Origin: Cerrena zonata | Lineage: Eukaryota; Basidiomycota; Agaricomycetes; Polyporales; Cerrenaceae | DNA length: 16,729 nt | Assembly: GCA_038087015.1 (NCBI GenBank) | Contig: JASBNA010000162.1 | Coordinates: forward strand, 1 to 16,729 | Reading direction: 5' to 3' | Part shown: piece by piece, positions 8,920 through 16,695 of the stretch | Numbering within the stretch: the first letter of the stretch is position 1 | Layout: the number at the start of each line of letters is the position of its first letter | Program-made: the position numbers and the translations under genes | The notes under the pieces: generated by a model | Told to the model about the DNA's origin: nothing | The model's input: the letters and a program-made list of their open reading frames with translations, nothing else | The model's database searches: none

Positions 8920-9550
8920 TTTAGTTGCTCTGGCAATATACTGGACCTAAATTGGACAGCGTCTAGATGATCTTTAGGTCTGGCACAAGTGAGCGATCAG
9001 CTTCGCTCCTCAAATACATCGGTTGGACGACGGACAACAAAGCTGCACTCCGATAGGGCAATAAAAGCTCATTACATTCTGACTAAGTGCCCTGTAGTTT
9101 TGAGCCCGGAAGGCCTGTACTACAGGACTTTTTATCAAGTGTGTCAAGGACCTGTCCTTGATGGTACAATGTTCAAAAAATGGAAACAGTGTAGAATAGA
9201 AAGTATGCTTACCCGACTAGATAGTCAACAACAAAACGTGATTATCATGAGAAAATACTGACTTACACATTATTGCCGACTTGACTGCGGAGAGCCAAAA
9301 GTGTTGATTGCACACGATTCGCTGGAGTCGTACTTGTGAGGTCACTTGTGGTGCTGTGGTGGTAACTTGCGGTGGGGTTGGCGCAGTGACTGACGGCGTT
9401 GCATGCCGCCGCGGATTTGTTGTGGCAGTAAACACAGGTTTGTCTTTATTGGGGTTCAATACGAACAAGGTCACATTTCAGTTCATGTTCTCACTTAGGT
9501 CGTGCGCCTTCAGGGAGGATTGATGCTCGCGAAACATTAGTGTGTCAAGA
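8920..9550. other. no firm gene; P/T-rich minus-strand fragment at 9267-9474
   Basis: On the minus strand 9474-9267 encodes a proline/threonine/glutamine-rich stretch ('ATPSVTAPTPPQVTTTAPQV' and 'RLQRIVCNQHFWLSAVKSA') that runs into a consensus GTAAGT donor (9266-9261). A CTAG acceptor follows about 50 nt later. It could be a low-complexity exon of an unrecognised gene on the strand that also carries the pogo-like fragment. The plus-strand open frame 8989-9261 (90 codons) has no recognisable domain. Nothing here is certain. Confidence 0.25.
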
Positions 9551-9720
9551 ACATACCTTCATCTGGCTTATAGCGAAACAGAATTCATTTTTATTCCTCA
9601 CTGTCGCCTTCTGCCTATGCCTAGTTATTCTATCCTTCCTGGAGTGATAATCTGCTATTTGACAATATTTATTAACTGGTGTATGGGAAATCGGTGTACT
9701 TCTCGATAGTGTTGTACAGG

Positions 9721-9870
9721 ATGAAGACGTACGAGCAAGAAATCGAAAACTTCGAACGAGTGAGTACAGACAAAACCAAGTCCACGAGAACAAGAGAATA
9801 AGAAAGCAAGAAACCGAGAAAACGAAATGACAAGAGAGCAAGAATCGATCGACAACAAGAGAGGGGACCA
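9721..9870. repeat. purine-rich low-complexity tract
   Basis: The plus strand is strongly enriched in AAGA, CAAGAGA and GAAA words (for example ACAAGAGAATAAGAAAGCAA). On the minus strand this makes overlapping open frames rich in Ser, Phe and Leu, which are compositional artefacts and not genes. Confidence 0.6.
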
Positions 9871-9941
9871 AAAACGGTGTATAGAAAGGAATGGAAGCGA
9901 AACCTAGGACCTTCCGACCATCTTCTTAGCCATTCTAACAA

Positions 9942-11033
9942 GACCGTGTTTTGCCGACTGAAGTCGACGCTGGGAGGACTGCTTTAAAGCGCGAGTATAG
10001 CGTAGAATATGTTGGCGAATGGGGCCGGGGTAGACAATCGACGCGCAAGATGACGGAAGAAGCGACGCACTGGGGACCGAGACTGTGGCATTATGGTCAG
10101 CAGGGGATGAGTTCGGGTCATCGAGTTCCTCTACTATTGGGTTGACGAGAGTCTCCTATGGAAAATGAGTAAACAGAGGAATAGAAAGAGAAGAAAGACA
10201 TACCTCGGAAGAGAACACGGCACGCATTTCGTCGACAATAGTAAATGCCTTAAGAGGTATTATCATTATGCAGAGGTGAGTACAGTGTGATCGATCGAAA
10301 TGACGCAATGTACTAAGAAGCAGAGGTCTGGTCCCATTACCCGCGCGCTTGTATGCTGCCCGCTAAGTCTCGATGCTACGACACCTTTCTGTGGCGTTGG
10401 AGAAGGTTTAAACTGCCATCAAGGTAAGCAGCTTGTATTTCATATGCATATACTAGCCCCGTGCATCCGATTATTAACCTCAATTCAGTCACTAGTAAAT
10501 ACCAATCTCCTGATTCCAATTTGTTGCGAGCGGAGCGAGCATATCGGTATGGGGGGTGAACTTGGGCTCTTGGTTGGGGACAAGCAACTGCAAATTTTGC
10601 GACCAAGCGCCGAAATGCGAATTCTGCCCTTTCGCTGAATAACATTTGCAAAACTACTCCATAGCACATTGGGCCCAGGCAAGTATGTATATATACACTA
10701 AATACACATTGTTGTCAACTCTTATGACTGTAGTATGTAGACTGTGAAAGATATCGAAGGAATGTTACCTGCCACATAGCTTAAGCGCCCAAGACGCGAC
10801 ACAGGATCTCCGAGTCACTGCGGTCCCCAGGTTCATCTACCTCTCTCCTCTTGTTTACTTCTGGGCATATTATGTATACGATTTTGCGTATCATATTTGT
10901 GTGATACCATGGCTCCGCGAGCACCCCCGCCGTCCTACGGGTTCTTTATGTAAAAGGCCGTTCAAATGACGCCGAGACGTTCTGATATGTCGAACTCAAG
11001 CGACGTATGTTTACTATCGCACCCGGGCCTGGG
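9942..11033. other. no recognisable gene
   Basis: The longest open frames are 112 codons (plus, 10300-10638) and 97 codons (minus, 10669-10376). They overlap in antisense and have no motif I recognise. No tRNA-like cloverleaf or repeat stands out. Confidence 0.4.
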
Positions 11034-11063
11034 GAGTTTGACAGACGCCATTTTGTCAAACTC
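11034..11063. repeat. perfect 10-bp inverted repeat with 10-nt loop
   Basis: GAGTTTGACA at 11034-11043 is the exact reverse complement of TGTCAAACTC at 11054-11063. TGTCAAACTC occurs again at 11400-11409, and a related TTCAAACTC at about 11486 and 12160. The word may be a remnant of a small repeat family's terminus. Confidence 0.5.
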
Positions 11064-11591
11064 TATGGGTTAGGCACTTTCCACTCAGAATGAAAATCCA
11101 GTATGGTAGGATATTGTAGCTAGATGCTATTACATGCATTCTTCCAATTTTCAGACGAAACCGTGAGGACAATATGACAATGTACAGCCTCATCTTCAAG
11201 CAGATCTTAGTAGATCGCTGGCGAATGCTTCGACGGATCCTCCTCAAATGAGCAGATAAGATAGAAATATATATTTATAGCATACTCTAGTAGTCTGATT
11301 CTACGATTACAGTAGAGATCGTAAGTAGAGTCCAACTTATCTTGCAAGTGTTCCCGCAAATGTTGACATGAGCTACTGCAATTGCGTTCAACACGCTCTT
11401 GTCAAACTCACCAAGTTATGCTTGACCAAAGGTTGCATGCCGATTGATGCGACGTGCCCGCCCGTGACTGATCTGTGACCTCGCGTTCAAACTCTACCAC
11501 TTTCAGCCCCCCACATCAAAATCGTGCGAGGCATTCAGTTCCCTTTCTTTTTTTCAGCAGACTTCTGTCGCTTATAGCCCAAAACGCACGG

Positions 11592-11663
11592 CTATACAAC
11601 AGTGAAAAAATGGTGAAAAGCCATTGAGTTTGGATAGAACCCGAAGCGTACCCAGTGGGGAGC
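11592..11663 (+). repeat. direct repeat, copy 1 (72 nt)
   Basis: This matches 12088-12158 in the same orientation with a single one-base length difference (ACCCAGTGG here, ACCAGTGG there). It begins CTATACAACAGTGAAAAAAT and ends GTGGGGAGC, and contains the small inverted pair ATGG...CCAT. The copies are about 425 bp apart and flanking sequences diverge immediately at both ends. Confidence 0.9.
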
Positions 11664-12087
11664 CTCACGAAAACATATCCGAACGCGGGGAAGTGATAAA
11701 ATAAAATATAACATCACTTCACGCAATACTGTCTAGCGCCGGGAAGCGGTCCCACCCTAGCAAGTTGTGTCGATAGGTCTCACTAAATTTTGACAGATGG
11801 AGGTTTTGAGGGGCTCAGATAATAGCTTAGGTTCTTATCTATGTGATAGAATGTACGTTTAGATTTTTTGTGCATCGAAAAAATTTGGTATAAATCTTTT
11901 AAGTGAGAAACCTCGGATTTGGCTGTTGACTGGCAGTGGACCACTGTTAGGCGCCCCTGCGAGCGAGTAAGCGCCCATGCATCGAAGCTCACAAATGTGA
12001 AAAATACTTACCACAAATTGCTCAAGCATGGTCAGTTAGGCTTTGAAGTGTTTGCCTGGCATTGGGGGTTACACAAACTGACAAAGA
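11664..12087. other. spacer between the direct repeats; no gene
   Basis: No open frame of note. It contains a perfect 8-bp inverted repeat GAAGTGAT...ATCACTTC at about 11690-11720 around an A/T-rich loop. Its ends do not look like LTR internal sequence (no primer-binding site or polypurine tract recognised). Confidence 0.4.
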
Positions 12088-12158
12088 CTATACAACAGTG
12101 AAAAAATGGTGAAAAGCCATTGAGTTTGGATAGAACCCGAAGCGTACCAGTGGGGAGC
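12088..12158 (+). repeat. direct repeat, copy 2 (71 nt)
   Basis: Second copy of the unit at 11592-11663. Near-identity implies a recent duplication or two recent insertions of the same short element, in contrast to the heavily decayed genes around it. No coding content. Confidence 0.9.
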
Positions 12159-12213
12159 GTTCAAACTCCACAGGTGCGATAGTATTTTCAATTTGCCTTC
12201 ATGCATATATTGA

Positions 12214-12897
12214 ATGTTTCACAGAAATTCGATCCCCGGACCACTCCTGTCAATCTCAAAGGCCGCGGACGGACAGATAAAGGTACCGTCATATAACACC
12301 CTTCCGCCTCTTGGGCCCGAGGGAATGTTCCCGCACTCAATTTCCCTAGTCATTCCAAGTCCGCTCCTAACACACGAAAACGACAACGTTCTCAATCTCT
12401 AGCTGCCTAGTCCCCAAAACGCATTAGTACGTTACATATACAAGACCAACCGGACGTATACAATCACTATTTCAACAAACCCCCTCATCCACATTCGTCT
12501 CTTCCACCCGAGGGGTGATCCTATTCCGTTACTACACGAGGATTTATCTGCAATCCTCACTTCTGACACATCTGTGCCACCCTGCACTTACAGTGGTAAC
12601 CCGAGAGCGAGTCGAGACTCCAACAATTGATCGACCGAAGATATGCTCTTTGAAGATCAAGAACCCCAACACCGTTTTTAGATGGAGTAAATACGACAAC
12701 TACTATGCCATCCATACCAAACGAGACTTTATCACCCTCAGCCCCAACTCCGCTGCTCAACCATGAACCCTTTCCTATCGGTTCGTGATCTCCCAATACC
12801 CGATACTCGTTTAGCTCCTCTTGAGCTCTTTATAAAATCACATCGCCTCTGGATATTCCGCGGAATCCTTAAACTTGTTGCATATCTATATTCCTAA
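12214..12897 (+). pseudogene. stop-poor decayed frame of unknown function
   Basis: One frame starting at ATG 12214 reads about 228 codons to TAA near 12895 with about four internal stops, clearly fewer than chance would give. Its best stretch, after the stop at 12400-12402, is 'ALVRYIYKTNRTYTITIST', then 'IRLFHPRGDPIPLLHEDL'. A second forward frame (12515-12766) is also open for 83 codons, with 'NPNTVFRWSKYDNYYAIHT'. The tract is C-rich and G-poor, which itself lowers stop frequency, so coding origin is uncertain. No family recognised. Confidence 0.2.
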
Positions 12898-12935
12898 TTT
12901 CATAATCCGATCTTCTCCTGCAACATCATTTTGTT

Positions 12936-12960
12936 CACTACGAGAATGATTTTTGTTGCC
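12936..12960 (+). repeat. candidate CACTA 5' terminal sequence
   Basis: CACTACGAGAATGATTTTTG begins at 12936 after TTGTT. Among the several CACTA words in the window it is the only one continuing in the CACTACxAGAA style typical of the superfamily. It lies about 1 kb upstream of the first recognisable Tnp2 exon, on the same strand. The opposite inverted copy is not in the window, so it is unconfirmed. Confidence 0.4.
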
Positions 12961-13154
12961 AAAGGTCTACTCCCAATGACCCTACTCAGAAGATGCCACC
13001 ACAGCGGCAACAGCCTTCAAATACCCTTGGCCTCCTCCATAATCGCTTCCATATCCTCCACTTTTTCCGTCGTGTTATGTTCTCTTCAAATCAAAGGTTG
13101 ACGAAACAACAATATGTCCTATATGCGAGGCTGTACAAAGTAACTTTTTCCGTG

Positions 13155-13252
13155 CACTTGTCTCACTTGGCGCCTGCCATTTATTGCGAATTAACTTGGC
13201 TTCACTGGTATGCACTTCAATCACGCCTCAATTGCCTTCACTTGCTCACTTG
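13155..13252 (+). repeat. subterminal motif cluster, forward CACTTG
   Basis: Exact CACTTG lies at 13155-13160, 13164-13169, 13239-13244 and 13247-13252. Near-copies (AACTTGG, CACTGG, CACTTCA) lie between them. Such short arrays near the ends of CACTA elements are binding sites for the element-encoded proteins in plants; that role here is inference. Confidence 0.5.
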
Positions 13253-13577
13253 GTGGACTTCTCCTAAGGTGGCCGGTACTGGTTAGCGCTACGGGGCCCT
13301 GATGTACAGCGGTATGCTCTCTTGACATAAGTTCATCTTGAATCATCGATTCTCTCGTTCAGAGACGATGTCCGCCCTAGGTCCCCTCACCCCTGTATTC
13401 TCTGTCATCGTAAAGACCCCGCTTGGGTTCCATTACTTATCCCTAATCCTGGGAATTGATCACAATAATGTCTACACTATCAGCCCGATGCGCAGTCTTA
13501 CAATATGCGATATAGTAGTCCTAGTGCAAAAAACATGTGTTTACTTTTTATTGATGTCTGAATCAAGAAAGGCGACA

Positions 13578-13826
13578 CAAGTGAAGATACCACTACCAAG
13601 ATGTACGCGGCGAATTTTTATATCCAGGAGCAGCTGATACGCTCCTAGATGGTGAACCATGAAGTAGCAGCCAGGTTGAGACCCGCATAGCATCACGGAG
13701 GGCAGAACATTGAACAAGTGGAAAAAAGCAAGCAAGTGAAGATTGTGTGAGTACTTGGATTCGCGTGGGGGGATTCTACTTGTAGCGCAATAAGTGAGAA
13801 TAAGTCACTTTTATAAGGGGCAAGTG
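13578..13826 (-). repeat. subterminal motif cluster, inverted (CAAGTG)
   Basis: Exact CAAGTG lies at 13578-13583, 13715-13720, 13733-13738 and 13821-13826. AAGTGA variants (about 13791, 13835) are interspersed. The motif is the reverse complement of the 13155-13252 cluster, so the two clusters face each other, as tail-to-tail subterminal repeats do. Confidence 0.5.
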
Positions 13827-13947
13827 AAACAAAAAAGTGAAATTGTTAACCCTCCCCATATGCGATATCCCCATTTTCTAACCTCGTAATAACCCGGACG
13901 CTACTAGAGAGGTGTATGCTAGGAAAGAAGATTCCCCCTCATATTAG

Positions 13948-14250
13948 AGATTTTTCTCAAACCCTGAAATGGAGAAAGCGGTTGATGCTTGGAAGACTCA
14001 ACCTCTTTCGTAGACAGGAGAATATAAATCTGTGATGGGCCGAGCTGTATGACAGGAGCTGAAGTGTGCGGATGGATCAAAGTTCTTCGATCGTGAGGTC
14101 GAGGATGAGATCCGCATTGGTCTTTTCAGGTCACTCGATTGACACGTCCTTGATCCAGCCTCAATTCAAGCTTCATGTACTAATGCGTATCTCAGGTTTG
14201 CAGTAACACAAAGTGGGTATGCACCGGCTAACGTGATCAATCTCGAGTCT
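13948..14250 (+). pseudogene. Tnp2-type transposase, segment left of the LINE-A insertion
   Basis: After a TAG acceptor at 13945-13947 the frame reads 'RFFSNPEMEKAVDAWKTQPL', a stop (TAG 14011-14013), 'TGEYKSVMGRA', a second stop (TGA 14050-14052), then 'LKCADGSKFFDREVEDEIR' and 'IGLFRSLDW'. The order 'P.ME..VDAW' followed by 'DG..F' and 'EIRIG...SLDWF' is characteristic of basidiomycete Tnp2/CACTA transposases. An intron of about 54 nt (14142-14195) has a good acceptor (ACTAATGCGTATCTCAG), but its donor reads ACACGT in place of GT. The exon resumes 'FAVTQSGYAPANVINLES', corresponding to the 'F.....YAPSHS' region, and stops at the LINE-A target site. With two nonsense codons and a dead donor it is not functional. 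Confidence 0.75.
14239..14250 (+). repeat. target-site duplication, left copy
   Basis: AATCTCGAGTCT, identical to 16373-16384. It encodes part of '..INLES' of the Tnp2 frame. The first one or two A residues could belong to the tail in the right copy, so the length is 10-12 bp. Confidence 0.85.
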
Positions 14251-14390
14251 GGTACTCCCATCATCTCGTTCTTTCCCACGCTCCGCTGCACTCAGGCGCG
14301 TGCCAGCTGGCGTGTGGTAGTACCGCTCGTAGGAAAACTCAGCGACAGTGCAACAAACAAAGAAGGTCTAATAGCCTATGTTCATAAATC
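14251..14390 (+). promoter_or_regulatory. LINE-A 5' leader
   Basis: Untranslated stretch between the left duplication and the ORF1 ATG. In non-LTR elements this region carries the internal promoter; no specific motif is recognised here. Its presence next to a clean duplication argues that the copy is not 5'-truncated. Confidence 0.5.
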
Positions 14391-16027
14391 ATGTCGGAAA
14401 TAGCAGTCTCTAGAGAGCGATCACCCCTTGTTGACCCGCGCCAAGTCCGACTGAAATCCAAAGAAGACTACCTCAGCATACTTACAACAAGTATTGACAC
14501 ACCACAAAACGCAGCTAAGTACCTTGATAGAAATGACCTAATTGACTGCTCTGCACCACCATCAGTAGATATCCTCACCCGTGGTCTCCTATGGGTCGCA
14601 AACCAAATAGCAACATCTGAAAGTGACTCTGTACAGCTTTTAGACACTTTATGTGCATTTGCCTTCTACGCCGAAGCTACTCAACAAGTACAGAAGACCC
14701 CGACGCTCCGCCCTCTATCGAAGGCTCAACACAACAGAGCATCTCTGGAGCTTTACTTAGTAACGTCCTAGAGAGGCTGGAAATGATCGAAAAGAAAATC
14801 AGTGATAGTAGTAATTTGAACTCAGGTGCGTATTCACCACCCTCCCCTTCCTCATCCCCTTCCACATCCCCACGGCAATCCAATCCCGTCTGTCCCCCAT
14901 CTGCCTTGTCAAAGGAGATCTCCAAGAACCGTGAAGTCATAATCGAAGGTCTTCTTAAGGAAGATGATCCAATGTCTAGACTCCAGGAAAGTGAGCTGAT
15001 AGAGAAATGTACCCATGCGATGATGTCTATGAGACAACAAAATCCAACAGTCCCCCATCATCTTTCTTTCATATGCGCACGGAAACTTCGTAATCACAGC
15101 GTAGTACTTGAACTGGACAGCAGTACCTCAGTTCAATGGCTTACGGCGACACCAGAGCGCAGCAATATTTTTGCCAAACTCCTTGGCAGGAATGTTGTGA
15201 TTAGACCACAGACGTTTTCATGTTTTGTTGAGTTTGTTCCGACATCTTTTGACCCCAACAGTGGGGATACTGACCGTGTCGAAAAACACAATACCCTTCC
15301 ATCAGGTTGTATCAGCGATACCAAATGGGTCAAAAATCCAATACGACGTTCTCAGGGCCAGCTCGAAGCCCATCTCATCATCAACTTCAAGACTGCTGAA
15401 GCTGCTAATCGATCGATCCATGAGGGCTTAATTATCAACGGAAAGAAGGTCAATTCAAAGAGACGAAAGCCAGCAGTAATCCGATGCCTAAAATGTCAGA
15501 AGCTTGGACATATCGCTGCAAAGTGCGATAGTGATCATGACGTCTGCATGTACTGTGCCGAACGTCACAAATCCAACAGCTGCACACACAGAGATGACCC
15601 ACAGCGTTATCGCTGTGTCAACTGTGACTCCACTGACCACGCTGTATGGGAACGTGCATGCCCAGCAGTTATCGAAGCAGAACGACACCTAGTAGAATCC
15701 TCAGTATCGAGCCGAATCAAATACTTTGCAACTGAAGACCCAGCAACCTGGGAAGTTACTGGTGAGTTATATGCAGCTTCGCCAAAGGATACTCAAATGT
15801 GTCCCTCCTCTACCAATCTTGGTGGAGGAGTAATCCATAGACAGTCCTACAGCAACTGGAATACAGTCAACTACAAGAAGCCAAGAAGAGTGGAATCGCC
15901 AAGATGTCAATCTCCACCTATTAGACTGCCTGGTACAGCTTCCTTCGCCGTTCGAGACTCTCACCGCGAACAGCCACATTCATTGTCCTCGTTCACACGA
16001 GTATCTACTGCAGGACTCCCTCTGTAG
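14391..16027 (+). CDS. LINE ORF1 (gag-like nucleic-acid-binding protein), one frameshift
   Basis: Begins at ATG 14391 ('MSEIAVSRERSPLVDPRQV') and reads in one frame to about 14690. It then continues in the -1 frame ('STEDPDAPPSIEGSTQQS...') to the TAG at 16025-16027, about 545 residues in all. The N-terminal half is Ser/Pro-rich after a short helix 'LERLEMIEKKIS'. The centre, 'GQLEAHLIINFKTAEAANRS' then 'IHEGLIINGKKV', resembles the RRM-like fold of LINE ORF1 proteins. Three zinc knuckles follow: CX2CX4HX4C at 15485-15526, CX2CX3HX4C at 15545-15583 and CX2CX4HX6C at 15614-15661. ORF1 proteins bind element RNA and form the ribonucleoprotein needed for transposition. The frameshift has no obvious slippery heptamer, so it is probably a one-base deletion. 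Apart from it the frame is clean, much better preserved than LINE-B or Tnp2. Confidence 0.85.
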
Positions 16028-16372
16028 CACAGACAGTTCATCCCTCCTTACGACACTCGCTAACGACATTCGCCCCCCCCCAGCCCTCCTTCCCGGTTTC
16101 TCCTTTTCTCGCTCCCTTTCCTCTCTTGTAGTATACTAGTCACACTTTTAATTGGGCTACGCAAATACTGCAGACGCCGCGCACAATCACTGCGTCCGCA
16201 CGACCACCTGCTCAGACCTCGCACTTCCTTTTCTCAGCGGGGTTCCCTCGCAGATACCTTAGGCAACTACTTTTATTTTTGTCATGTAAGCTACAGTACA
16301 GCGCTCTCCAAGTCCAACATAGGGCCAGGCCCTCGGGGACTATAAACATGGATTTAAAATAAAAATTAAAAA
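16028..16372 (+). other. LINE-A 3' UTR and A-rich tail
   Basis: Contains a C9 run (16073-16081), a pyrimidine-rich tract to about 16131, a segment alignable with LINE-B from about 16170, the conserved hairpin block and an A-rich tail. No open frame for RT, endonuclease or RNase H is present. The C-run lies near where the ORF1 end meets the sequence shared with LINE-B, so it may mark the junction where ORF2 is missing. Confidence 0.75.
16311..16341 (+). repeat. conserved LINE 3'-tail block with GC hairpin (copy A)
   Basis: Identical over 31 nt to the reverse complement of 4964-4994, with the AGGGCCAGGCCCT palindrome. Conservation while flanking UTR has diverged suggests selection, or recent common ancestry of this segment. 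Confidence 0.85.
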
Positions 16373-16384
16373 AATCTCGAGTCT
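16373..16384 (+). repeat. target-site duplication, right copy
   Basis: AATCTCGAGTCT directly after the A-rich tail, identical to 14239-14250. The base after each copy differs (G at 14251, A at 16385), which fixes the boundary. Confidence 0.85.
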
Positions 16385-16695
16385 ATTATCCGGTATGTCT
16401 ACATTATCTAAATTAAACCATGCTCATTCTCCTCAGTTATCGTATAGAAAACCTCTCCATTACCATCATGACACCCGGTCCCCATGAGCCGACTGGAGAA
16501 GAACTTCAATATCAAAAACATATTGTGGACGACCTCCTTATGCTTTATGAGGAAGGTAGTTCCCACTCCCTCTTGCGCTACTGCCAGACGAATACAAGCT
16601 GTCATAGTTGGAATCGTATGCGACCATCCAGCAATGGCTACAGTGGCTGGTTTTGCCGACAAGAACCACTCTGAGGACCCATATACGAAGCGTTA
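16385..16695 (+). pseudogene. Tnp2-type transposase, segment right of the LINE-A insertion
   Basis: Directly after the right target duplication, ATTATCCG leads into a 44-nt intron (16393-16436, GTATGT...CTCAG). The next exon reads 'RYRIENLSITIMTPGPHEP', then 'TGEELQYQKHIVDDLLMLY'. A frameshift near 16555 is followed by 'ARRIQAVIVGIVCDHPAMA' and 'VAGFADKNHSEDPYTKR', stop at 16693-16695. The 'MTPGP.EPT.EQLQ', 'IVDDLLMLYE' and 'VCDHPAM..V.GFAD..H' blocks are hallmark Tnp2 segments. The phase on both sides of the removed LINE matches, so this and 13948-14250 are one gene. The rest of the transposase lies to the right of the window. Confidence 0.78.
16393..16436 (+). other. 44-nt intron in the Tnp2 pseudogene
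   Basis: GTATGT donor at 16393-16398 and CAG acceptor ending at 16436. Splicing CG|T rebuilds an arginine codon and keeps 'SIIR' and 'YRIENL' in frame, the expected family sequence. Confidence 0.65.

Larger units (their letters stand above)
14251..16372 (+). mobile_element. LINE-A: ORF1-only non-LTR retroelement (half-LINE), nested in the CACTA transposase
   Basis: The unit is bounded by a 12-bp target-site duplication (14239-14250 and 16373-16384, AATCTCGAGTCT). It begins GGTACTCCCATC, has a leader of about 140 nt, ORF1 (14391-16027), a 3' UTR of about 345 nt with a pyrimidine-rich tract, and an A-rich tail (AAAATAAAAATTAAAAAAA, about 16356-16374). There is no reverse transcriptase or endonuclease ORF2: only 345 nt separate the ORF1 stop from the tail. 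The last 200 nt or so align with LINE-B, which does carry ORF2. The element was therefore either inserted as an ORF1-only unit, like mammalian HAL1, or lost ORF2 in place. Flanking sequences of the pre-insertion site rejoin in frame. Confidence 0.8.

Noticed and set aside
9545..9941. Minus-strand frames rich in Ser, Phe and Leu that look like a membrane protein
   Set aside because: They are the antisense of a purine-rich low-complexity tract; two overlapping frames are equally open.
11592..12158. The 72-nt direct repeats as short LTRs of a retroelement
   Set aside because: Too short; no TG...CA ends, primer-binding site, polypurine tract or target duplication, and only 425 bp between them.
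14681..14710. Programmed -1 frameshifting in ORF1
   Set aside because: No slippery heptamer in the correct phase was found; a one-base deletion is simpler. Kept only as a low-interest check.
16028..16372. A residual ORF2 downstream of ORF1
   Set aside because: All three forward frames of this 345-nt stretch were considered and none shows RT, endonuclease or RNase H motifs; the sequence aligns with UTR of LINE-B.
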